From Syntrophales bacterium (lineage in GTDB: Bacteria > Desulfobacterota > Syntrophia > Syntrophales > UBA5619), in contig JALNYO010000061.1 in assembly GCA_023229765.1 (NCBI GenBank), positions 1 through 8,890 on the forward strand: a stretch of 8,890 nt of DNA, in the 5' to 3' direction. Below the pieces are notes generated by a model. That model saw only the letters and a list, made by a program, of their open reading frames with translations, had not been told where the DNA came from and ran no database searches. How positions within the stretch are numbered: the first letter of the stretch is position 1; the number at the start of each line of letters is the position of its first letter. Positions 1 to 8,890 of this stretch are shown here, piece after piece. Position numbers and translations under genes: made by a program.

Positions 1-484
1 TGTCGAACTCAACCGTCGCGCCGGTGCGCAAGGTGTAGGCCGCCTCGATATGGTCGAGGATCGACTTGTAGGAATTAAGAGTCGTGAAGTGTACGAAGCA
101 CCAGGTGCGCTGGCACTTATCACTGCCCATCAAGAATTGGAGAATGTCTGCGTGGAACGCGATCTGGCTCGCTTCAAGCGAGCCAGCGAACAACGATGGG
201 GCGAGCTCGTCTATGACGGCCTCTGGTTCTCACCTCTGCGTGAAGGCCTAGACAGCCTCTTCAATTTCGCTAATGAATATGTCACGGGTGATGTTCGTTT
301 GAAGATGCATGCAGGCCGATGCTGGGTTACTGGACGTCGCAGCGAAGCCTCTTTGTACGACTTTGATATGGCGACATACGACGAGGGAGATACCTTTGAT
401 CAATCATTAGCAAAGGGATTTGTCGATCTCTGGGGCCTTCCTTCCCGTATCGCTTCTGCGCGAAATCTAAGAATGAAGAAGTAA
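1..484 (+). CDS. argG: Argininosuccinate synthase, C-terminal part (5' end outside window)
   Basis: This enzyme joins citrulline and aspartate with ATP to give argininosuccinate, the penultimate step of arginine synthesis in the cytoplasm. The reading frame is already open at base 2, and 160 residues are visible before TAA at 482-484. That is about 40% of a family protein of roughly 400 residues, so the N-terminal ATP-binding domain lies outside the window. The visible part opens with GVGRLDMVEDRLVGIKSR followed by EVYEAPG, a hallmark block of the family. The Glu of MVED (codon 56-58) and the Tyr of VYE (codon 92-94) are 12 residues apart, the same spacing as the citrulline-contacting Glu and Tyr in the known Thermus enzyme. 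LVYDGLWFSP, VTGDVRLKM, SLYDFDMATYDEGD and FDQSLAKGFV follow and closely match actinobacterial ArgG. ATG 50 is internal, not a start. argH begins 2 bases downstream, so the two are surely one operon. No defect is visible. Confidence 0.96.
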   Translation, partial: VELNRRAGAQGVGRLDMVEDRLVGIKSREVYEAPGALALITAHQELENVCVERDLARFKRASEQRWGELVYDGLWFSPLREGLDSLFNFANEYVTGDVRLKMHAGRCWVTGRRSEASLYDFDMATYDEGDTFDQSLAKGFVDLWGLPSRIASARNLRMKK

Positions 485-486
485 TC

Positions 487-1914
487 ATGGCTTTATGGGG
501 AGCAAGATTTTCGCATGGGCCTGCTGATGCGGTCTTCGCGCTCTCGCGGAGCATCGAGTTTGATTGGCGTTTAGCACCGTATGACTTGCGATCCTCTCTT
601 GCTCATTTACAGGGACTTGAGGATGGGGGACTGCTTAACACGAAAGATGCAGGTCTCATTCGCAATGCCCTCAAAGAGTTACAGGGTGATGTCGAGTCTG
701 GCGCATTCGTTCCCATCGACACTGATGAAGATGTGCATAGTGCGCTTGAACGTGGGCTTACAAAGAAGTTAGGCGAACTGGGCGGGGCACTTCGCGCTGG
801 CCGATCAAGGAATGATCAAGTCGCAACCGATCTTAGGTTGTACGCGATTGACCACATGCTCAATGTTGCCGGACTTGTTTCAGATCTTCAGTCGACAATC
901 CTCAATATAGCCAAAGAGTATGCGGATGCACCCGCTCCAGGTTTCACGCATTTTCAGCATGCACAGCCCGTGATCTTCGGTCACGAACTTGCCAAACATG
1001 CACATGCATTGGGGAGGGATGTAGATCGAATACATGATTGGTACGAGCGAACTTCGTTCTCTCCACTTGGTGCGGGCGCCCTTGCTGGCTCATCGCTTCC
1101 AATCAGCCCTGAAGCGAGTGCGTTGAATCTTGGATTCAAAGCACCCATTGCCAACAGTATTGACGCAGTGAGTGATAGAGATTTTGTCGCAGAGGCCTTG
1201 TTTACTATCGCGATGGTCGGACTTCATCTTTCACGTATGGGAGAGGAGTGGTGTTTGTGGACCTCGACTGAATTTGGATGGGCCAAACTTGATGATGCGT
1301 ACGCGACTGGCTCATCCATAATGCCGCAGAAGAAGAATCCTGATATTGCCGAACTTGCGCGCGGAAAAGCCGGAAGAGTTATTGGAAATCTCACGACAGT
1401 CTTGACCATGCTTAAGGGCCTGCCGTTCGCGTACAACCGTGATCTACAAGAAGACAAAGAGCCACTCTTTGACTCTATCGACACGATGAACCTAGTGATC
1501 CCGGCGTTCTCCGGAATGATCGCCACGACGGTTTTCAACCGGGAGAAGATGGCGATGTCAGCCTCAACTGGTTTCTCGCTGGCCACCGAAATCGCGGATT
1601 TCCTGGTACGTGCTGGCATTCCATTCGCGAGCGCCCACGAAGCAGCGGGAGAGTGCGTTCGCAAGTGCGAGTCGACTGGTCGCGAATTGCACGAGTTAAC
1701 GGACAAGGAATTCACGGCGATTCATCCGGCCCTGTCAGCCGGGGTCCGAGATGTGCTCTCCGTCTCTGGGGCACTTGCTTCCCGCGTCATGTTTGGTGGC
1801 ACAGCACCTGTTCAGTTAACTTCGCAAATCGCTACTCTCGAATCGCAGATCGCCCGGAGCCATAAGTGGATTACCAGCGAGATCAAGCGCTTTTCGGGCA
1901 TGATGGGGCAATGA
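487..1914 (+). CDS. argH: Argininosuccinate lyase
   Basis: The lyase splits argininosuccinate into arginine and fumarate, the last step of arginine synthesis; the family is a cytoplasmic homotetramer of the fumarase/aspartase superfamily. The 475 residues are full length for it. Motifs in order are LWGARFSHGP near the N-terminus (residues 3-12), AGRSRNDQVATD (104-115), GFTHFQHAQP (152-161) and the superfamily signature GSSIMPQKKNPD (275-286). The catalytic Ser of the flexible loop is Ser277. The usual HTARSRND is RAGRSRND here, a form I associate with actinobacterial ArgH. ATG 487 is chosen because it gives the family N-terminus and lies 2 bases after the argG stop. A weak Shine-Dalgarno, GAAGAAG (475-481), sits 5 bases upstream. 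The stop overlaps the tyrS start as ATGA. The last third (about 1500-1860) is near 59% G+C, against about 49% before it. Confidence 0.98.
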   Translation: MALWGARFSHGPADAVFALSRSIEFDWRLAPYDLRSSLAHLQGLEDGGLLNTKDAGLIRNALKELQGDVESGAFVPIDTDEDVHSALERGLTKKLGELGGALRAGRSRNDQVATDLRLYAIDHMLNVAGLVSDLQSTILNIAKEYADAPAPGFTHFQHAQPVIFGHELAKHAHALGRDVDRIHDWYERTSFSPLGAGALAGSSLPISPEASALNLGFKAPIANSIDAVSDRDFVAEALFTIAMVGLHLSRMGEEWCLWTSTEFGWAKLDDAYATGSSIMPQKKNPDIAELARGKAGRVIGNLTTVLTMLKGLPFAYNRDLQEDKEPLFDSIDTMNLVIPAFSGMIATTVFNREKMAMSASTGFSLATEIADFLVRAGIPFASAHEAAGECVRKCESTGRELHELTDKEFTAIHPALSAGVRDVLSVSGALASRVMFGGTAPVQLTSQIATLESQIARSHKWITSEIKRFSGMMGQ

Positions 1915-3188
1915 ACTTACTCGATGACCTCAAGTGGCGTGGATTGTTGGCGCAGTCAACTGATGAAACTGAGTTGAAAGCGGCACTTTCCAAGCCGGTC
2001 ACCTTGTACGCGGGTTTTGATCCAACTGCTCCAAGCATGCATGTCGGAAACCTTGTCATCTTGACAGTTCTCAGAAGATTTCAACTCGCCGGACACCACG
2101 CGATTGCACTTGTCGGTGGTGCGACGGGTTTGGTGGGGGATCCGAGTGGTAAGAATGAAGAGCGGACTCTCAATACAGAGGAGATAGTCGAAGAGTGGGT
2201 TTTGCGTTTTCGAGGACAGTTCTCGAAATTCTTGGATTTAGATGCATCAACGAACCCCGCACGTGTAGTAAATAACTTGGATTGGACTGCGCCACTTTCT
2301 GCGATCGATTTCTTGCGAGACATCGGGAAACATTTCAGTGTTAATCAAATGCTGGCAAAGGAATCTGTCTCTGCTCGATTAGAAGGCGGGGGAATTTCCT
2401 ACACGGAATTCTCATACCAAGTCCTTCAATCACTTGATTTTCTTGAACTTTTCAGACGCCACAACTGCATCATGCAAATTGGTGGTTCTGATCAGTGGGG
2501 AAATATTGTTGCTGGTTTGGATCTCATACGTCGCGTCGAAGGCGGCAGCGGTCACGCTTTAACCATTCCGCTGCTGGCAAAAGCCGACGGCGCAAAATTT
2601 GGTAAGACGGCGGGCGGAAGTGTGTGGCTCGACTCAACGATGACATCACCATATGCGTTCTACCAATATTGGTTGAATACCGAAGACCGCGATGTCATTA
2701 AATTCCTCAAAGTATTTTCTTTTCTTTCACACGATGAAATTAATGAACTAGAAAAATCTCACAATGAGAATCCGGGTGCGCGCACCGCGCACCGCGCCTT
2801 GGCTCGCGAGCTCACGACGCTGGTTCACGGGTCACAAGATTGCGAACGAGTCGAAGCCGCCTCGCGGGCTCTCTTTGGACAGGGAGAGCTCTCAGAGCTC
2901 GACGAAGCCACGCTGGAGAGCGCCCTAGCCGAGCTCCCACACGTATTTGTGGAGTCCCGCGAAGAGATCCCGACCTGGGTGGACCTGGTGGCGGCATCCG
3001 GGGTGGTGGATTCCAAGTCGGCGGCTCGTCGGGTGGTCAAAGAGGGTGGCGCATATCTCAATAACGCGAAAATCGCCGGCGAGGAGTTCGCGCCCGCGGA
3101 AAAAGACTTCTTTTTCGGCCGTTTTGCCATCCTGAGAAAAGGCAAGCGAGACCTCATTGCGGTGGAGATTTCGAAAAAAGCCTTATAA
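1911..3188 (+). CDS. tyrS: Tyrosyl-tRNA synthetase
   Basis: This class I synthetase attaches tyrosine to tRNA-Tyr using ATP and acts as a homodimer in the cytoplasm. The 425 residues match bacterial TyrRS length. The catalytic domain has YAGFDPTAPSMHVGN (33-47), where HVGN replaces the usual HIGH, and GDPSG (76-80). SYQVLQSLD (168-176) carries the tyrosine-site residues Tyr169, Gln173 and Asp176, followed by QIGGSDQWGN (189-198). The KMSKS loop is KFGKT (229-233), as in Bacillus stearothermophilus TyrRS. The C-terminal S4 RNA-binding domain spans about 354-420, with SAARRVVKEGGAYLNN at its core. ATG 1911 overlaps the argH stop (ATGA), so translation is probably coupled; the only purine run upstream is GGGG (1905-1908), 2 bases from the start, a poor independent ribosome site. 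A GTG at 1866 would add 15 residues inside argH and is less likely. Base composition changes abruptly near 2766. No clear terminator follows, and an rRNA promoter begins 43 bases later. Confidence 0.98.
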   Translation: MNLLDDLKWRGLLAQSTDETELKAALSKPVTLYAGFDPTAPSMHVGNLVILTVLRRFQLAGHHAIALVGGATGLVGDPSGKNEERTLNTEEIVEEWVLRFRGQFSKFLDLDASTNPARVVNNLDWTAPLSAIDFLRDIGKHFSVNQMLAKESVSARLEGGGISYTEFSYQVLQSLDFLELFRRHNCIMQIGGSDQWGNIVAGLDLIRRVEGGSGHALTIPLLAKADGAKFGKTAGGSVWLDSTMTSPYAFYQYWLNTEDRDVIKFLKVFSFLSHDEINELEKSHNENPGARTAHRALARELTTLVHGSQDCERVEAASRALFGQGELSELDEATLESALAELPHVFVESREEIPTWVDLVAASGVVDSKSAARRVVKEGGAYLNNAKIAGEEFAPAEKDFFFGRFAILRKGKRDLIAVEISKKAL

Positions 3189-3230
3189 ATCAAGGTTTTG
3201 GCAGGCGCCCATTCGCGGTTCGATCTCGAT

Positions 3231-3259
3231 TTGACCCTGGGCTGAGCGCGACATATAGT
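3231..3259 (+). promoter_or_regulatory. rrn promoter P1 (predicted)
   Basis: The -35 box TTGACC (3231-3236) and -10 box TATAGT (3254-3259) are separated by exactly 17 bases. Each matches the sigma-70 consensus at 5 of 6 positions. Transcription would start near 3265-3268. It is the best promoter-like match I found in the gap and is placed as expected for the outer promoter of a tandem pair. The start site is not proven. Confidence 0.75.
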
Positions 3260-3336
3260 TACGCTCCTTGCAGTGCACCGGACGATTTAAGGCCGGACAG
3301 CAAGGACTTCCTTCAAATTCGAAGTGAGTGGTTTGC

Positions 3337-3353
3337 GTGCGGTTTGACCGCAC
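3337..3353 (+). repeat. Perfect inverted repeat over the P2 -35 box
   Basis: GTGCGGT (3337-3343) and ACCGCAC (3347-3353) are perfect complements around a TTG centre. GC at 3335-3336 and 3356-3357 can extend the stem past an AA bulge. As DNA it could be a protein-binding site covering the P2 -35 hexamer. As RNA made from P1 it would be a 7-9 bp hairpin. The sequence does not decide between these. Confidence 0.6.
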
Positions 3354-3373
3354 AAGCGCCTCTGGACTAGATT
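3344..3373 (+). promoter_or_regulatory. rrn promoter P2 (predicted)
   Basis: The -35 box TTGACC (3344-3349) is the same hexamer as in P1. After 18 bases comes TAGATT (3368-3373), which fits the actinobacterial TAnnnT -10 pattern but only 4 of 6 sigma-70 positions. Transcription would start near 3380. It is weaker than P1 on sequence. The -35 box lies inside an inverted repeat (3337-3353), so the promoter could be controlled there. Confidence 0.55.
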
Positions 3374-3393
3374 TGTAGGTCTGCCCTGAAAAT

Positions 3394-3407
3394 GAAGAGA
3401 GATCTTC
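3394..3407 (+). promoter_or_regulatory. Leader hairpin with GNRA-type loop (boxB-like)
   Basis: GAAGA (3394-3398) pairs with TCTTC (3403-3407) around GAGA, a GNRA-type tetraloop. It lies downstream of both promoters and 26 bases upstream of the boxC core. Its place is like that of boxB hairpins in rRNA antitermination leaders. The boxB role is inferred from position and shape only. Confidence 0.4.
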
Positions 3408-3428
3408 GGAAGCAGTGCGCATCCGTAC

Positions 3429-3444
3429 CTTGAGAACTCAACAG
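3429..3444 (+). promoter_or_regulatory. boxC-type NusA-binding element of the rrn leader
   Basis: The block CTTGAGAACTCAACAG contains GAACTCAACAG (3434-3444). This differs at one of 11 positions from GAACUCAAUAG, the boxC RNA bound by the KH domains of Mycobacterium tuberculosis NusA as I know it. It lies downstream of P1 and P2, as boxC does in the mycobacterial leader. The likely role is rRNA antitermination and folding through NusA. I see no convincing separate boxA of the E. coli type. Confidence 0.75.
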
Positions 3445-3451
3445 CGTGCCA

Positions 3452-3462
3452 TAAGTCAATGC
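3452..3462 (+). other. 16S processing stem, 5' strand
   Basis: TAAGTCAATGC is a perfect 11-base complement of GCATTGACTTA at 5227-5237, just downstream of the mature 16S. Such flanking complementarity forms the long stem on which RNase III cuts out pre-16S. It lies 7 bases after boxC, the usual order. The pairing is read from sequence; cleavage here is inferred. Confidence 0.7.
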
Positions 3463-3532
3463 CAATGTGGCTCCTCTTGCCATGTCTGAAAACTTTCGGG
3501 TTTTGAGCGTGAAAGAGTGAGACCACGAAGTA

Positions 3533-3549
3533 ATACCTCAATGAGGTAT
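3533..3549 (+). repeat. Leader hairpin ATACCTC/GAGGTAT
   Basis: ATACCTC (3533-3539) and GAGGTAT (3543-3549) form a perfect 7-bp stem with the loop AAT. It lies inside the arch closed by the predicted 16S processing stem. No T-run follows, so it is not a terminator. Confidence 0.55.
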
Positions 3550-3556
3550 GGCACTA

Positions 3557-3579
3557 GCTTTCCAGCTTTGCTGGAGAGC
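3557..3579 (+). repeat. Leader hairpin GCTTTCCAGC/GCTGGAGAGC
   Basis: A 10-bp stem (3557-3566 with 3570-3579, one T-G wobble) closes a TTT loop. The bases that follow are A-rich, not T-rich, so this is a structural leader element and not a terminator. TAGCTT (3555-3560) could also pair with AAGCTA (3583-3588), giving an alternative fold. Confidence 0.55.
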
Positions 3580-3620
3580 AAAAAGCTATACCCGTTGATT
3601 TCCTTTGGTAAAGACAAAAA

Positions 3621-3636
3621 AATAACGTCAGTTATT
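3621..3636 (+). repeat. AT-rich hairpin just before mature 16S
   Basis: AATAAC (3621-3626) pairs with GTTATT (3631-3636) around GTCA. It ends about 27 bases upstream of the predicted mature 16S 5' end. A role in 5'-end maturation is possible but only inferred. Confidence 0.4.
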
Positions 3637-3663
3637 AATAGTCTGTACGCCAGATAAAAACTT

Positions 3664-5194
<1,531 letters not shown>

Positions 5195-5196
5195 AT

Positions 5197-5221
5197 GTAA
5201 GCGCCTTTCGAGGTTGCTTAC
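5197..5221 (+). repeat. Post-16S hairpin with TTCG loop
   Basis: GTAAGC (5197-5202) pairs with GCTTAC (5216-5221). The inner pairs GCCT/AGGT close a TTCG loop (5207-5210), with one bulged T at 5215. It lies between the mature 16S end and the processing stem and may steer 3'-end maturation. Confidence 0.55.
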
Positions 5222-5226
5222 GTGGA

Positions 5227-5237
5227 GCATTGACTTA
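5227..5237 (+). other. 16S processing stem, 3' strand
   Basis: GCATTGACTTA is the exact complement of leader bases 3452-3462. Together they would close a loop holding the whole 16S, the expected RNase III substrate. An 11-base match in just these two short flanks is unlikely by chance. Confidence 0.7.
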
Positions 5238-5273
5238 GGTTTATTGAATTTTAGAATCCCTAGTACAACCGAA

Positions 5274-5299
5274 AACCTTTAACGTTTACGTTGAGGGTT
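5274..5299 (+). repeat. Spacer hairpin AACCTTTAACG/CGTTGAGGGTT
   Basis: An 11-bp stem (5274-5284 with 5289-5299, two wobbles) closes a TTTA loop in the middle of the 16S-23S spacer. No T-run follows, so termination is not expected. Its role is unknown. Confidence 0.5.
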
Positions 5300-5458
5300 A
5301 TTAGGAGTGGAACCGGCTCTTCTCTATGAAAACTAACTAGGCACGTTGTTGGGTCCTGAGGGGACGGCTAGCGCCGCACCTTCTGGACTTAGTAAGCAGG
5401 TCAAACCCGGTGAATTTATTCGCAAAGGTGGCCACGGCATACTGAGTACCGCCCGTAG

Positions 5459-5482
5459 CTTGAGAACTACACAGTGGACGCG
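5459..5482 (+). other. 23S processing stem, 5' strand
   Basis: These 24 bases pair without a break with 8599-8622 downstream of 23S, with wobbles only at 5461 and 5468. AGCA (5483-5486) can continue with TGCT (8594-8597), and CTTTGTGGT (5488-5496) with the 3' end of 23S. This is the expected RNase III stem. Its outer part, CTTGAGAAC, repeats the leader boxC block at 3429-3437. Confidence 0.85.
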
Positions 5483-5493
5483 AGCATCTTTGT

Positions 5494-8588
<3,095 letters not shown>

Positions 8589-8598
8589 AAAGCTGCTA

Positions 8599-8622
8599 CG
8601 CGTCCACTGTGTGGTTCTCGAG
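8599..8622 (+). other. 23S processing stem, 3' strand
   Basis: These bases complement 5459-5482 over 24 continuous pairs and begin about 11 bases after the mature 23S end. The last ten bases are also one arm of the local hairpin 8613-8637, so the two folds compete. Confidence 0.85.
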
Positions 8623-8637
8623 ATACGGTCGAGAACC
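8613..8637 (+). repeat. 23S-5S spacer hairpin GGTTCTCGA/TCGAGAACC
   Basis: A perfect 9-bp stem (8613-8621 with 8629-8637) closes a 7-base loop. The 5' arm is shared with the 23S processing stem. The 3' arm contains TCGAGAAC, close to the TTGAGAAC found before 16S and 23S. No T-run follows. Confidence 0.65.
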
Positions 8638-8660
8638 AAATGATTGATATCTCAATAGAG

Positions 8661-8779
8661 TTTCGGCGACCATAGCGTGAGGGAAACACCCGGCTCCATT
8701 CCGAACCCGGAAGTTAAGCCTCACAGCGTCGATGGTACTGCACGGGTGACCTTGTGGGAGAGTAGAACGTTGCCGAACA
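8661..8779 (+). rRNA. rrf: 5S ribosomal RNA
   Basis: This is a complete 5S rRNA of about 119 nt. The conserved core ATTCCGAACCCGGAAGTTAAG (trimmed: CCGAACCCGGAAG, near 8701-8713) and GATGGTACTGC are present. Helix I forms between TTCGGCGAC (8662-8670) and GTTGCCGAA (8769-8777). It lies 72 bases after 23S and just before the terminator, the standard last gene of the operon. The ends are accurate to one or two bases. Confidence 0.96.
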
Positions 8780-8786
8780 TCCTTTA

Positions 8787-8830
8787 AGAGAAGGGGCACT
8801 TTTAACTAAGTGCCCCTTCTCTATTTTCTA
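8787..8830 (+). terminator. Rho-independent terminator of the rRNA operon
   Basis: AGAGAAGGGGCACTT (8787-8801) and AAGTGCCCCTTCTCT (8808-8822) form a perfect 15-bp stem with a 6-base loop. ATTTTCTAT follows as the T-rich tail. It starts 8 bases after 5S and must end the rRNA transcript. The stem is nearly symmetric, so the preceding A-rich bases could give weak termination from the other side too. Confidence 0.95.
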
Positions 8831-8890
8831 TCTATAGTTGAAATTAGGATCTTCACTCGGAATGGAGCAAGGACATGGATTCACGACGCC
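8831..8890 (+). other. Downstream flank with a possible gene start
   Basis: ATG at 8875 is preceded by GGAG (8864-8867) with a 7-base gap, and the frame reads MDSRR to the window edge. ATG at 8862 is a rival in another frame but lacks a well-placed ribosome site. Five codons are too few to identify a product, and I see no convincing promoter. A gene starting here is plausible, not shown. Confidence 0.25.

Larger units (their letters stand above)
3189..3663 (+). other. rRNA operon promoter and leader region
   Basis: This 475-base stretch between tyrS and 16S holds no protein gene. The short reading frames across it lack ribosome sites and lie over conserved rRNA leader elements. In order it holds promoter P1, promoter P2 with an inverted repeat over its -35 box, a GNRA-loop hairpin, a boxC element, the 5' strand of a 16S processing stem and three further hairpins before the mature 16S end. 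From P1 the leader RNA would be about 400 nt, from P2 about 285 nt. This layout resembles mycobacterial and streptomycete rrn leaders, where tandem promoters and antitermination and processing signals precede 16S. Confidence 0.85.

Noticed and set aside
1866..1910. Longer tyrS start at GTG 1866
   Set aside because: It would add 15 residues with no TyrRS counterpart, wholly inside argH. ATG 1911 gives the usual N-terminus and a typical ATGA overlap.
3175..3199. Terminator after tyrS (AAAAGCCTT with AAGGTTTT)
   Set aside because: The stem is A-T rich with a bulged G, overlaps the tyrS stop, and its Ts are in the stem with GGCAG after it. It is too weak to call.
3183..3541. Antisense small proteins in the rrn leader
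   Set aside because: The frames have no ribosome sites and lie over promoters, boxC and processing elements. They are chance open frames.
3595..3638. Third promoter close to 16S (TTGATT, TATTAA)
   Set aside because: The hexamers are not at a workable distance: 17 bases after TTGATT there is only AAAAAT.
5195..5458. Spacer tRNA genes
   Set aside because: No acceptor stem, anticodon arm or T-loop set could be found, and actinobacterial spacers generally lack tRNAs.

Overview
The window is a housekeeping region of an actinobacterial chromosome, with every recognised gene on the + strand. It holds the 3' end of argG, complete argH and tyrS, and then a complete 16S-23S-5S rRNA operon that ends at a strong intrinsic terminator. 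The rRNA itself points to Actinobacteria. The 16S ends in CTCCTTTCTAAGGAG, the 16S-23S spacer carries no tRNA genes, and the 23S has the roughly 100-nt extra helix in domain III that marks this phylum. A near-copy of the mycobacterial NusA-binding boxC lies in the leader. The protein genes are only moderate in G+C (about 45-50% over most of their length), low for this phylum. That composition and the look of the 16S suggest a small-genome freshwater lineage such as the Nanopelagicales (acI) or a relative. This placement is an inference, not a proof.

Layout: argG (1-484, 5' end outside the window) is followed after 2 bases by argH (487-1914), which overlaps tyrS (1911-3188) by ATGA. ArgG and ArgH perform the last two steps of arginine synthesis; TyrS charges tRNA-Tyr. 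No clear terminator follows tyrS. From about 3230 there are two tandem sigma-70-like promoters (TTGACC-17-TATAGT and TTGACC-18-TAGATT), and then a structured leader of about 400 nt with a boxC element and several hairpins. The 16S (about 3664-5178), spacer, 23S (about 5494-8588) and 5S (about 8661-8779) follow, with a 15-bp terminator hairpin at 8787-8822. The last 68 bases may hold the start of another gene.

The non-coding parts are rich in RNA structure. A 24-bp stem joins both sides of the 23S, and an 11-bp stem joins both sides of the 16S; both look like RNase III processing stems. A motif T(T/C)GAGAAC occurs once upstream of each rRNA. A local hairpin before 5S uses the same strand as the 23S processing stem. 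In the protein genes, the 3' thirds of argH and tyrS are clearly richer in G+C than the rest, with a very abrupt step in tyrS near 2766.

I looked for an unknown system (defence, mobile, CRISPR, toxin) and found none. The points worth following up are the RNA architecture, the composition mosaic and the close coupling of argGH-tyrS to the rRNA promoters.
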